Part shown: piece after piece, positions 39,273-47,573 of the stretch
Numbering within the stretch: the first letter of the stretch is position 1
Layout: each line of letters starts with the position of its first letter
Origin: an uncultured Chloroflexota bacterium
GTDB taxonomy: Bacteria > Chloroflexota > Anaerolineae > Aggregatilineales > Phototrophicaceae
Direction: 5' to 3'
DNA length: 64,000 nt
Assembly (NCBI GenBank): GCA_937974245.1
Contig: CALJKV010000015.1
Coordinates: 1 to 64,000 of the forward strand
The notes under the pieces: generated by a model
The model's database searches: none
Told to the model about the DNA's origin: nothing
The model's input: the letters and a program-made list of their open reading frames with translations, nothing else
Translations under genes and position numbers: made by a program

Positions 39273-40321
39273 ATAACCGTTTGATTATGTGGGCAGCGCC
39301 GGTCGTGGTGCTGCTCATTTTGCTTGTGCTGGTCTTTGTTTTGCTGCCACTCTTCCGCACCATCGGGCAGGCAACGCCTCCCAACTCGCCGGAAGCCCCA
39401 TCTATCGCACTGCTCAACAACAACATCATGCAAGACCGCCCGGTACAGGCACTCTACCAGGCCGCAGTGCGGGCGAAGGCTCTGGGCTGGTCGCCGGAAC
39501 TGCTGGCTTCCGTCGGGACAATCTGGTATGCCAATGGTGACCCCTGGCTGGCGGCCGATACCTGGTGGGCGGCATTCCTGGCCGCGCCAGACCAGGCTGA
39601 GACGGCCCGGCGGCTGGCGGAAACTCTGTTGGAGGTCCAGCGTTGGCCGGAAGGTCTGGACGTACTGAATCGACTGCTCACTCTGCTGCCCGATGCCCGC
39701 TGGGCGCATTATCAGCTTGGTCTGCTGCTAGCGGCGTCGAATCCCTCCGTAGCATGGCAGCACTTGGCTGTTGCCGGGCAAGAAGGTGCGTACCAGGATA
39801 CTACCACGGCGCTTCTCCTGGTGATGTCACCTGTGGCAGATGCGGCGGGCGCGATGCGTGTGGGTGCGGTGCTGGCTGAGCGCGAGTTGTGGCCGTATGC
39901 CGAAATTGCTTTCAGCTATGCGGCGGCGGCGCGGCAGAACTACCCTGAAGCATTGGCCTACACCGGACTGGCACGCGACAAACAGGGCAAAGATGGCAGC
40001 CAGCAGATCGCGGCAGCGTTACAACAGGCACCTGATAATCCCCAGATTCTCTATCTTTATGGACTGCACCTACGGACTATCGGAGACTACCTGGGCAGCC
40101 AGGCGATTCTGCTCCAGGCGGCTACCCTCGAACCGGAAAACCCGGCATTCGCGGCGGAAACCGGCACAGCATACCACCTGAATGGTGACATGACGCAGGC
40201 CGAAGCCTGGCTGAAAGTTGCGGTGCGTCTTTCTGGGAACGCCCCCGCTTTTACAGACCTGCTGGCAGCGTTTTACACTGAAACCGGGATTTCCCAGGGC
40301 GCAGATAACGCGAATCCCTAG
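39269..40321 (+). CDS. Membrane-anchored TPR protein
   Basis: 350 residues. One N-terminal membrane helix (~7-30: MWAAPVVVLLILLVLVFVLL) is followed by helix pairs of TPR type, e.g. ETLLEVQRWPEGLDVLNRLL, LLPDARWAHYQLGLLLAASN, ALQQAPDNPQILYLYGLHLR and AATLEPENPAFAAETGTAYH. It is translationally coupled (ATGA) to the stand-alone receiver protein, so the two may work together, the TPR domain being a docking platform on the outside or inside of the membrane. No enzyme motif. Function not known. Confidence 0.85.
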   Translation: MNNRLIMWAAPVVVLLILLVLVFVLLPLFRTIGQATPPNSPEAPSIALLNNNIMQDRPVQALYQAAVRAKALGWSPELLASVGTIWYANGDPWLAADTWWAAFLAAPDQAETARRLAETLLEVQRWPEGLDVLNRLLTLLPDARWAHYQLGLLLAASNPSVAWQHLAVAGQEGAYQDTTTALLLVMSPVADAAGAMRVGAVLAERELWPYAEIAFSYAAAARQNYPEALAYTGLARDKQGKDGSQQIAAALQQAPDNPQILYLYGLHLRTIGDYLGSQAILLQAATLEPENPAFAAETGTAYHLNGDMTQAEAWLKVAVRLSGNAPAFTDLLAAFYTETGISQGADNANP

Positions 40322-40407
40322 AGCGTTATATTTTCGAATGAATCACGCTCGATAACCGATGACAATTGATTATTTCCGCAAGTGTGCCTAGATGGCGGGG
40401 GGAAATC

Positions 40408-40436
40408 TTAACACTATTCTGTTCTATTTCTATATA
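40408..40436 (+). promoter_or_regulatory. Candidate promoter of the receiver-kinase gene
   Basis: TTAACA (40408-40413), 17 bases, TATATA (40431-40436), 61 bases before the start codon. Confidence 0.5.
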
Positions 40437-40497
40437 AACTGAAGGGTAGAGTGTTTGCCATTGGTTTTTGACTTGGTTCTGAGGTAGGAATCCCACG

Positions 40498-41595
40498 ATG
40501 AACAGGGTACTGGTTATTGAAGATGAAGACCATCTGCGGAACGATATAGTTGAAACTCTTCGTTACGAAGGTTTCGATAGTTATGGTGCAGCGGACGGAA
40601 CCATTGGTATTCAAAGAGTCAGGGAACTGAACCCGGATATCGTGGTCTGTGATGTCATGATGCCGGGACTGAATGGCTATCAAGTGCTGGATAGGCTGCG
40701 TGCAGCACCCGAAACCCAGACGATACCTTTTATTTTCCTGACCGCGCTGGGGGATCGCAATCATCTGCGGCAGGGAATGGAAGGCGGGGCAGATGATTAT
40801 GTCCCCAAACCATTCCAGACGGTGGAACTGGTGCGGGCGATCAATAAACAGATGGAAAAGCGGACGACCCGTGCCCGTGAATTTGAATCCCGGCTCAAGG
40901 ATATCCGTGATTCGATCTTTCAGACACTCCCCCACGAAATTCGCACCCCCTTGATGAGCATTCTGGGATACGCCGAACTCCTGGTCGAAAGTCCGCAGCC
41001 CTTCCAGGCCGACCAGGTGATTCAGATGGCGGATGCCATCTATAAGGCGGGGGTGCGCCTGCATCGTCTGACCGAAAATTACCTGTTGGCCTCGCAGCTT
41101 CAGGTCCTGGCGCTTAACCCAGAAACCGTCGAGCGGCTGCGTAAGCAGGTGGTTGACCGCCCGGCGATCATGGTGGAAGATTGCACCCTCCTGCAAACCC
41201 GCGAACACAAGCGCGAAAAAGACCTGAATATGAAATTACAGGACACACCGGTCCGTGTTGCAGATGAGCATCTGAAGAAAGCGGCTATTGAGCTGATAGA
41301 TAATGCCTGTAAGTTCTCGGAGGCCGGTACACCAATTAAGGTAGTGTCCTCGGTGGATGACTCGTTCTTTAAGGTCATCGTCTCCAATAAGGGCAAAGGG
41401 ATGACCGAGCAAGAAATTGCCAATATCGGTCTGGGTGTCCAGTTCGGGCGCGATTTGAACGAGCAGCAGGGCAACGGGCTGGGGCTGTATATTTGCCAGC
41501 AGATCGCCAAGATACATGGCGGTGAACTCAGCATTGACAGTGTGCCGGAGGGCATCACATCGGTGACTCTGGCGCTGCCTGTTGTCAAGGCATAA
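40498..41595 (+). CDS. Receiver-histidine kinase hybrid (REC-HisKA-HATPase)
   Basis: 365 residues, soluble. The receiver domain (~1-120) has VLVIEDEDHLRND, VVCDVMMPGLNGYQ with the acceptor Asp, and YVPKPF. HisKA has LPHEIRTPLMSILGYAELL (~142-160) with the His. In the ATPase domain the N box LIDNACKFSEAG and G2 GNGLGLYICQQI are normal, but the G1 box reads VSNKGKGM, so the Asp that contacts adenine is Asn. Kinase activity may be weak or lost. The N-terminal receiver layout allows control by another kinase. A strong terminator follows. Confidence 0.92.
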   Translation: MNRVLVIEDEDHLRNDIVETLRYEGFDSYGAADGTIGIQRVRELNPDIVVCDVMMPGLNGYQVLDRLRAAPETQTIPFIFLTALGDRNHLRQGMEGGADDYVPKPFQTVELVRAINKQMEKRTTRAREFESRLKDIRDSIFQTLPHEIRTPLMSILGYAELLVESPQPFQADQVIQMADAIYKAGVRLHRLTENYLLASQLQVLALNPETVERLRKQVVDRPAIMVEDCTLLQTREHKREKDLNMKLQDTPVRVADEHLKKAAIELIDNACKFSEAGTPIKVVSSVDDSFFKVIVSNKGKGMTEQEIANIGLGVQFGRDLNEQQGNGLGLYICQQIAKIHGGELSIDSVPEGITSVTLALPVVKA

Positions 41596-41656
41596 GGCTC
41601 TCGCCACAGGGGATTGCATCCCATTGTTCCACCACAAAGTAACACCAGTACTTGAA

Positions 41657-41684
41657 CAAGGGGCATTGGCCCCTTGATTTTTTG
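41657..41684 (+). terminator. Intrinsic terminator after the receiver-kinase gene
   Basis: CAAGGGGC (41657-41664), loop ATTG, GCCCCTTG (41669-41676), then ATTTTTTG: a perfect 8-bp stem with a U-tract. Confidence 0.85.
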
Positions 41685-41695
41685 CGTTAAAGGGA

Positions 41696-41724
41696 TTTTC
41701 GTTACGGCGAATGTCCTATATAAT
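41696..41724 (+). promoter_or_regulatory. Candidate promoter of def
   Basis: TATAAT at 41719-41724; the best -35 (TTTTCG at 41696-41701, 17-base spacing) is poor. Confidence 0.35.
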
Positions 41725-41762
41725 CCAGAAACCGACAAGGAGAGATAGATACCCAGAGAACC

Positions 41763-42302
41763 ATGGCAATACGAGACATTATTGGACTGAATAACCCGGT
41801 ACTCCGCAAAAAAGCCCACCGGGTGGTGAGCTTTGACAAGAAGTTCCAGACCTTAGTTGATGACATGATTGAAACCATGCTGGACGCGCCTGGCGTCGGT
41901 CTGGCTGCGCCCCAGGTCGCTGTTAGCCAGCGGCTTATCGTGGTGCGCCTGCCCGACGACGAAGAAAGCCGCGAGGAATATGGAGAAGACGCCGGCAAAA
42001 TCTATGTGATGGTCAACCCGGATATCGCGAAGACCAGTAAGGAGATGGTCGAAGGTGTTGAAGGCTGCCTGTCAATTCCCGGTTATGCCGGGCTGGTTGA
42101 TCGGCATGAAAAAGTCACCGTGAAAGGTTTCGACCGGCATGGCAAACCACAGCGCGTTAAGGCGGAAGGCTGGCTGGCGCGAGTGTTCCAGCATGAGATT
42201 GACCACCTGGACGGGCAGCTTTACATTGACATCGCGAAAGATGTATGGGAACTCGGCCAGGAGTCCGAAGAAGACGAGACTCCCGCTCTGCCGGAAGAAT
42301 AG
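41763..42302 (+). CDS. def: Peptide deformylase
   Basis: 179 residues with all three family motifs: GVGLAAPQ (~45-52), EGCLSIPG (~100-107, Cys metal ligand) and QHEIDHLDG (~145-153, two His ligands). It removes the formyl group from nascent proteins. The start ATG follows AAGGAGAGA at a long spacing and is supported by the conserved IRDIIGLNNPVLRKKAH opening. The C-terminal ESEEDETPALPEE tail is acidic and not conserved. Probably a single-gene unit, with a terminator before it and an inverted repeat after. Confidence 0.97.
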   Translation: MAIRDIIGLNNPVLRKKAHRVVSFDKKFQTLVDDMIETMLDAPGVGLAAPQVAVSQRLIVVRLPDDEESREEYGEDAGKIYVMVNPDIAKTSKEMVEGVEGCLSIPGYAGLVDRHEKVTVKGFDRHGKPQRVKAEGWLARVFQHEIDHLDGQLYIDIAKDVWELGQESEEDETPALPEE

Positions 42303-42319
42303 CTATACGCGCAACTGAA

Positions 42320-42346
42320 ATGTGTTATGCATTGTCCATAACACAT
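42320..42346. promoter_or_regulatory. Perfect 10-bp inverted repeat between def and the SRPBCC gene
   Basis: ATGTGTTATG (42320-42329), seven bases, CATAACACAT (42337-42346). There is no U-run, so it is as likely an operator for the downstream gene (23 bases before its ATG) as a terminator for def. Confidence 0.45.
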
Positions 42347-42369
42347 ATTGGAATCTGAGGGAGTACAAC

Positions 42370-42804
42370 ATGAAAATTGATGATCGGGCACCAATGGTCG
42401 CACGTAAGGAAATTATTGTCTCCGCAACACTTGAAAAACTCTGGACGATGCAGGCCGACATCAATCACTGGCCTGAATGGCAACCCGGAGTTACATCGGC
42501 ACAATTGGATGGGGACGTTGCCGTTGGCAGTGTTTTCCGCTGGAAGGGTGGCGGACTTAACATTACGTCCACGCTGCAAATTGTTGAGCCGCCGCGCCGC
42601 ATCGGCTGGACGGGCAAAGCGATTGGCATAGATGCCGTGCATATCTGGACATTTGAACCCGATGGCGATGCCACGCGCGTCACCAGTGAGGAATCCTGGT
42701 CGGGCTGGCTGACTCGTATCCTGAAATTCTTTGATCCCCACATGCTGGAAAAATCGGTAGACACATCGCTGCAAGTGCTGAAGACGAAAGCGGAACAGGC
42801 GTGA
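42370..42804 (+). CDS. SRPBCC (START/polyketide cyclase-like) protein
   Basis: 144 residues from the ATG at 42370, preceded by GAGGGAG. The helix-grip fold pattern is clear: VARKEIIVSATLEKLWTMQA, INHWPEWQPGVTSAQLDGDV, VGSVFRWKGGGLNITSTLQI, RRIGWTGKAIGIDAVHIWTF, TRVTSEESWSGWLTRIL and a long C-terminal helix. Members bind hydrophobic ligands in a deep pocket; no catalytic residue pattern singles out a reaction. It is followed three bases later by a YrdB-like membrane protein gene, probably in the same transcript. Confidence 0.9.
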   Translation: MKIDDRAPMVARKEIIVSATLEKLWTMQADINHWPEWQPGVTSAQLDGDVAVGSVFRWKGGGLNITSTLQIVEPPRRIGWTGKAIGIDAVHIWTFEPDGDATRVTSEESWSGWLTRILKFFDPHMLEKSVDTSLQVLKTKAEQA

Positions 42805-42807
42805 TCA

Positions 42808-43185
42808 ATGGGCAATAATCCACTTGTCCTGGGAATGCGTTTCCTGCTGGAACTCGCCGCGCTGGTAGCAACGGGCTATTGGGGCTGGACACAGCACGAA
42901 GGTATCGCGCAGGTGTTGCTGGCAATCGGTGTGCCGCTGGTAGTGGCTGCGTTGTGGGGGACATTCCGGGTTGACGGTATGCCGAACAAAGCGCCGGTAG
43001 CTGTTCCTGGCCCGGTTCGCTTGCTGCTGGAGTTTGCTGTATTCGGGCTGGCGGTGGTGCTGCTGAATTCCGCCAATGCACAGTCCGCCGCGCTGGTTCT
43101 GGGTGGGTTGGTGGTGTTTCACTACCTGCTTTCGTATGATTACGTCCTGACCTTACTGCGACTCCACAAAACTGAGTCACCCTGA
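42808..43185 (+). CDS. YrdB-like (DUF2568) small membrane protein
   Basis: 125 residues with four hydrophobic helices: FLLELAALVATGYWGW, VLLAIGVPLVVAALWGTF, RLLLEFAVFGLAVVLL and SAALVLGGLVVFHYLL. The pattern RFLLELAAL...GYWGW...WGTFRVDG...PGPVRLLLE matches the YrdB/DUF2568 family seen in Bacillus. Function unknown for the family. The start is three bases after the SRPBCC stop, and the next gene (glycosyltransferase) starts 12 bases after its stop. Confidence 0.85.
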   Translation: MGNNPLVLGMRFLLELAALVATGYWGWTQHEGIAQVLLAIGVPLVVAALWGTFRVDGMPNKAPVAVPGPVRLLLEFAVFGLAVVLLNSANAQSAALVLGGLVVFHYLLSYDYVLTLLRLHKTESP

Positions 43186-43197
43186 TTTGCCGCCATT

Positions 43198-44454
43198 ATG
43201 AAACTCCTGGTTGTTTGCGCCTCACTTGATCTGACTCAGCCCTTCAGCGCCACGCCCGCCTGGTGGCAGTTGCTCAAGGGCTTTTACGAAATTGGCGTGG
43301 AAGTGATCGCCACGCCTTATCAAGGCCCGGCCATTGAGTCATTATGGTGGCAGGCCGCGCCCAACCCGGCCAAGTGGCAGGGGGATACCTTCAAACGGCT
43401 GCGCGATGCGCTCCGCAAGGTCGCCGGGGAAAAGCCGCCCGTACAGATTGAGGAAACGAGCATCGCAGGTAGTGGGCTTAAGTCCACTGTCATTGATCCT
43501 GCTGCCTCGCTTTTCACCACTGACACGATGACCGAATCGGCCTCTGACAAACTGATTCGCCAGACGGTGCAGACCTTCATCACGCCGCTGTGGTTACGCC
43601 ACCTCGACACCATCCTCACGAAAAAACCGGATATTGACGCCGTACTCATCCTCACCGCGCCGCTCAACCACCTGAACGGCGTGGCGGCGGAAATCCAGCG
43701 CAAACACCATAAACCGGTCTTTTACTATGATGGGGATGTCCCCGCCAGCCTGCCCAACCTGCGCGGCTTCGCCTCCGGCTTCCGCATCTACCAGGGAGCC
43801 AACCCCGGTGAATACACGGCGGTCATCAGCAACAGCAAGGGCGGCGAGGATGCGCTCAAGGCGCTGGGCGCGAAGGACGTGTATACCGTCTATTACGGCG
43901 CTGACCCGACGGTATTCAGCCCGGTGAGCGTCCCGGTGCAGGACATTGACGTGATGTTTTACGGGCATGGGCGGGAATACCGGGCGTCGTGGATTGACGC
44001 CATGATCGCCGCCCCGGCCAGGACTTTTCCGGAGTCCCGTTTCGCGGTACGCGGCACGAAACTGGGCGACCTGGGGCCGACACAGCTATTGCCCTACCTG
44101 AGTTTCAGCAAACTGCGGGAATACGCCTGCCGCAGCAAGATCAATCTGTGTATCACGCGGCGGGCGCACGCCAGCGTGTTCGCGTCGTCGTCGTCGCGGC
44201 CTTTTGAATTGAGCAGTATGGGCTGCGCGATTGTCGCTAACCCGTATGAGGGGATCGAAACGTGGTTTGAGCCGGGCAAAGAGCTGGTCATCGTGCATTC
44301 CGAGGAGGAAGCGATTGACCGCTACCGCTACCTGCTGGCGCATGAGAGCGAACGGCTGGCGATGGGGGCGGCGGCGCGGGAACGTGTCCTCAAGGAACAC
44401 ACCTTCCAGCACCGGGCACGGCAGTTCGTGGAGATCATCGCCGGGTATTTTTAG
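43198..44454 (+). CDS. CgeB-like glycosyltransferase
   Basis: 418 residues, GT-B type. The N-terminal half has VLILTAPLNHLNGVAAEIQ and KPVFYYDGDVPASLPNL; a TAVISNSKGGEDALKALGAK linker leads to the C-terminal half, with DVMFYGHGREYRASWIDAM, RSKINLCITRRAHASVFA, SRPFELSSMGCAIVANPYEG and EEEAIDRYRYLLAHESERLA. This order fits the CgeB/DUF3880 group, which modifies spore or cell-surface glycans. A palindromic repeat (43471-43488) is embedded in frame and encodes SGLKST. It is 15 bases upstream of an ABC ATPase gene, so a surface-glycan role is possible. Confidence 0.85.
   Translation: MKLLVVCASLDLTQPFSATPAWWQLLKGFYEIGVEVIATPYQGPAIESLWWQAAPNPAKWQGDTFKRLRDALRKVAGEKPPVQIEETSIAGSGLKSTVIDPAASLFTTDTMTESASDKLIRQTVQTFITPLWLRHLDTILTKKPDIDAVLILTAPLNHLNGVAAEIQRKHHKPVFYYDGDVPASLPNLRGFASGFRIYQGANPGEYTAVISNSKGGEDALKALGAKDVYTVYYGADPTVFSPVSVPVQDIDVMFYGHGREYRASWIDAMIAAPARTFPESRFAVRGTKLGDLGPTQLLPYLSFSKLREYACRSKINLCITRRAHASVFASSSSRPFELSSMGCAIVANPYEGIETWFEPGKELVIVHSEEEAIDRYRYLLAHESERLAMGAAARERVLKEHTFQHRARQFVEIIAGYF
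43471..43488. repeat. Near-perfect palindrome AGTGGGCTTAAGTCCACT inside a coding sequence
   Basis: Same family as 15773-15791 with one G/T mismatch in the arms; here it encodes six residues of the glycosyltransferase. Confidence 0.55.
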
Positions 44455-44469
44455 AGGAAACGAACGTAT

Positions 44470-45225
44470 ATGGCCGGACTCGTGATTCAGAATGTGACGG
44501 CGGTCTATGATGCGCCGGACGGGGGCCATCTCATGGCGCTTGACCCGATTTCCTGCACCATCCAACGCGGGTCGTTCACCTGTCTGGTCGGGCCGAGCGG
44601 CTGCGGCAAAAGTACGCTGATCCGTATCCTGGCCGGTCTGCAAAAGCCCACACAGGGGCAGGTGCTGCTCGATAATGCCCCGGTTCTGGCTCCCAGGCCG
44701 CAGGTTGGACTGATGTTCCAGGAGGCCAACCTGATGCCCTGGCGCACGGTAGTTGAAAATATCGCCCTGCCGCTGGAACTCGCAGGAGTCTTCCAGGCCG
44801 AGCAGCGCAGCCGGGTAGAGGCGCTGCTGCCCGCGCTGGAACTGGCTGATTTCGCGGCGGCGTATCCGGGGGAGCTTTCCGGGGGGATGGCGCAGCGGGT
44901 CGCATTGGGGCGAGTCCTCATCCAGCGCCCGGCGGTGCTGCTGCTGGACGAACCGTTTGGCGCACTCGATGCGATGACCCGCGAACAGATCAGCGTGGAC
45001 TTACTCCGGTTGTGGGCGCGGGATCGGCAGACCGTTTTTATGGTGACACACAACATTCATGAGGCCGTACTGCTGGCGGATCGCGTCCTGGTGATGAGCC
45101 GGCGTCCGGGGAAGATTATGGCGGATATCCCCGTGCCACTGGCTCGCCCGCGCAGTATCGAAGACACCTATCGCGACGAATTCGGCGTCATCGCCCGCCG
45201 CATCCGAGCCGCGCTGGAACTGTAG
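44470..45225 (+). CDS. ABC transporter ATP-binding protein (nitrate/taurine type), orphan
   Basis: 251 residues. Walker A GPSGCGKSTLIRILAGL (~38-54), Q-loop LMFQEANLMPWRTV, signature LSGGMAQRVALGRVL (~137-151), Walker B VLLLDEPFGALDAMTR and the switch MVTHNIHEAVLLADRVLVM. The MPWRTV and THNIHEA features are typical of the SsuB/TauB/NrtD group that energises sulfonate, nitrate or pyrimidine-precursor importers. No permease or binding protein is adjacent on either side; a glycosyltransferase is upstream and a convergent regulator gene is 2 bases downstream. It must pair with subunits encoded elsewhere. Confidence 0.95.
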   Translation: MAGLVIQNVTAVYDAPDGGHLMALDPISCTIQRGSFTCLVGPSGCGKSTLIRILAGLQKPTQGQVLLDNAPVLAPRPQVGLMFQEANLMPWRTVVENIALPLELAGVFQAEQRSRVEALLPALELADFAAAYPGELSGGMAQRVALGRVLIQRPAVLLLDEPFGALDAMTREQISVDLLRLWARDRQTVFMVTHNIHEAVLLADRVLVMSRRPGKIMADIPVPLARPRSIEDTYRDEFGVIARRIRAALEL

Positions 45226-45227
45226 CC

Positions 45228-45644
45228 TCACTCCTCAAGCAGACGCTGGTTCATCACCTTGTCTACCATCGCTCTGAAGGCAGCCGGGCCTGGCAGCGGT
45301 TTGTAAAACAGCAGGTCTGCGCCGGATTTCTTGATGGCATCTTTTTCCTGCCGGGGCGAGAGGTGAAAGGCGGTCATGAGGATGATGGCGATATCGCCCA
45401 GTACCGGACTGCGCCGCAGCCGCGCCCCCACTTTGACACCATCAATTTTCCCTGGCAGGCGAATATCAATGAGCGCCAGTTGGGGCAGTTGTCCCTGATA
45501 CTCGCTTTCGTCTACCTGGCGAATCCAGGCGACGATTTCTTCACCGCTGGCAAACCCAGCCGACTGCACACCCATCATATCGCACAGGGCTGAGACGACT
45601 TTATACAGATCAGGTTCATCTTCCACGACAATCCAGGTAGGCAT
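45228..45644 (-). CDS. Stand-alone response regulator receiver protein
   Basis: 138 residues, receiver domain only: WIVVEDEPDLYKVV (acidic pair), LALIDIRLPGKIDGVKVG (acceptor Asp), IILMTAF (Thr) and LFYKPLPG (Lys). It lacks an output domain. It lies 46 bases downstream of a GAF-PAS histidine kinase on the same strand, which is its likely phosphate donor. It ends two bases from the convergent ABC ATPase gene. Confidence 0.92.
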   Translation of the reverse strand: MPTWIVVEDEPDLYKVVSALCDMMGVQSAGFASGEEIVAWIRQVDESEYQGQLPQLALIDIRLPGKIDGVKVGARLRRSPVLGDIAIILMTAFHLSPRQEKDAIKKSGADLLFYKPLPGPAAFRAMVDKVMNQRLLEE

Positions 45645-45690
45645 ATTATCCCCTTTGTGCCCAGGATTAGTATGTGGGTTGCTGGCTGTT

Positions 45691-47298
45691 TTAAGGTGCG
45701 CCGGCCATCAGCAAGGTAATGCCGAAGGTGCTTCCCTTCCCTTTCTGGCTGCGTACATAGACGCCGCCGCCGTGCGCTTCGGCGACGGATTTCACAATCG
45801 CCAACCCCAACCCCGTGCCGCGAATCTGTTCCGACCCGATAACGCGGTAGAAACGCTCGAACAGGCGCGACTGGGCTTCCTTGGGGATGCCGGGGCCGTT
45901 ATCCACGACTTCAATGTGCAGCAGCATATCGTTGGGGAATGCCCGGACGGTTATTGTGCCGCCCGATGCGGTATATTTGATAGCATTATCCACATAATTG
46001 ACAATAGCCCGCCGCACCCATTTACGGTCAACCTGGGGGATGGGCAGATCGTCCGGCAACTCGGTAGTAAATGTGAGCGAGCGCTCTTGTAGCAGCGGTT
46101 TGACTTCAGCGCCAATCTCGCGGATCATGTCCTTTATATCCACTTCCGACAGGTTGACGTCATATCCGCTTTCAATCTGCTCCAGGTTGAGCACATCGTT
46201 AATGAGGTCTTGCAACCGGGTCACTCCGTTGAGTGCCAGTCCAACAACTTCATTGGCTGGGTCAGCCACATCCTTGACGATATCCCGCAGCATATTCAAT
46301 GAACTTATGGTTACGCCGAGCGGATTTCGCATATCATGGGCGGCGGCGCGGATGAACTCGGTGCGTGCCATTTCTTCTTCACGCATATAGGTAAGGTCTT
46401 GTGTCACGATGACCCAGCCATCCGTCTGTTTCCCGTGGTCTACCTGGCTTTCTACGTAAACCGGCGACACGCTCAAAGCGACCACCTGGTCATTGTCGAG
46501 CGAAACCTTGATCGCTTTGCTGCTGCCCTTATCTGACGAGAGCGCAAACAACAGTGAATCACGGACGCGGGGGTGAATCGGGGATTCCCGCAGCGGCATC
46601 CCGATCAGCTTACGGGCGCTGACATCGAACATCGATTCGGCTGCATGGTTGATGAGGCGGATACGCCCATTATGGTCAGTAGCGATGATTCCATCGGCGG
46701 TGGACTGCAAGATGGCATCCAACCGCTGTTCATGCTCAACGGAGTTTTCATACAACCGGGCGTTATCCAGCGCCACACCGACGGTATCAGCAATCGCCTT
46801 CAGGACGGTGATGATTTCGTCGTTGAAGGCTTCTGTCTTCTTGCTCATGATGCTCAGGATACCGATGATCTTGCCGCGTGCGTGCATGGGCGCCATCGCA
46901 ATTGCCCGAAAATTCTCGTCGTGGAAGCGTGGCACGGCCAGTTCTTCGCTGCCATCCAGATTATTATCCAACACCACATTATCCGATGCAATCACCCGCC
47001 CGGACATACCACTGCTGACCGCGACCCGCATCGGCGGGTTCGTGAAGTCATGTTCCCAGCCGTGCTGGGCGCGTAAAACGACTTCCTGCGCCTCGTAATC
47101 AATTAGGCTGATACCCCCGGCATCGGCACCAACTACATTCAGGACCGCCTGAAGTGCCGTTTTGAGGGTGCGGTTCAGGTCAAGTGACTGACTCACACTG
47201 GTCGCTACGGTGTTGATCGCGGCGAGCTGGTCAATGCGGCGTTTCACCTCTTCCGTCAGCAGGCGATTCTGGTAAAGCAGACTCTCTATATCTTGCAC
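45691..47298 (-). CDS. GAF-PAS sensor histidine kinase
   Basis: 535 residues from a GTG at 47298 (VQDIESLLYQNRLLTEEVKR); the frame is open a further 79 codons upstream, but that part runs through the divergent intergenic region and is not protein-like. GAF domain ~25-170 (INTVATSVSQSLDLNRTLKT, MAPMHARGKIIGILSIMSKK), PAS ~185-290 (RLDAILQSTADGIIATDHNG), HisKA FIRAAAHDMRNPLGVTISSL (~306-325), HATPase with YVDNAIKYTASGG, VVDNGPGIP and GTGLGLAIVKSV. Soluble. Paired with the receiver gene just downstream. Confidence 0.9.
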   Translation of the reverse strand: MQDIESLLYQNRLLTEEVKRRIDQLAAINTVATSVSQSLDLNRTLKTALQAVLNVVGADAGGISLIDYEAQEVVLRAQHGWEHDFTNPPMRVAVSSGMSGRVIASDNVVLDNNLDGSEELAVPRFHDENFRAIAMAPMHARGKIIGILSIMSKKTEAFNDEIITVLKAIADTVGVALDNARLYENSVEHEQRLDAILQSTADGIIATDHNGRIRLINHAAESMFDVSARKLIGMPLRESPIHPRVRDSLLFALSSDKGSSKAIKVSLDNDQVVALSVSPVYVESQVDHGKQTDGWVIVTQDLTYMREEEMARTEFIRAAAHDMRNPLGVTISSLNMLRDIVKDVADPANEVVGLALNGVTRLQDLINDVLNLEQIESGYDVNLSEVDIKDMIREIGAEVKPLLQERSLTFTTELPDDLPIPQVDRKWVRRAIVNYVDNAIKYTASGGTITVRAFPNDMLLHIEVVDNGPGIPKEAQSRLFERFYRVIGSEQIRGTGLGLAIVKSVAEAHGGGVYVRSQKGKGSTFGITLLMAGAP

Positions 47299-47573
47299 AG
47301 GGTTACTTTTGCTCCCATAGATGACACATGAAAATAATAGGTTGCAGCAATAAAATTCTGATTGGGTGCTGAGTTGGGTATCGTGATATGACCTCACACA
47401 CCCTATGTGACCCCTATTATGGCGAGTATACCCTAAACCCAGTGCTACAGCGATAAGAGAAATTCGTCCTATTTGCCCGGTGGACTCGTGGGCTATCGCC
47501 GGGTGGCGGCGGATACGGTAGTATTGCACGATCATTATGCATTGTAGGCAGCTATCAAATAAGGATAAAGCCC
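47299..47573. other. Divergent intergenic region
   Basis: These 275 bases separate the kinase from the PLP enzyme. They are A/T richer than the flanks; TATA-like strings occur, but no promoter pair stands out. AAGGA precedes the rightward start. Confidence 0.35.

Noticed and set aside
40414..41208. A 264-codon frame antisense to the receiver-kinase gene
   Set aside because: Shadow frame; the sense strand carries clear receiver and kinase motifs.
47299..47535. Upstream extension of the GAF-PAS kinase frame by 79 codons
   Set aside because: The extension has many rare residues and stretches across the divergent promoter region; the GAF region starts normally after the GTG at 47298.
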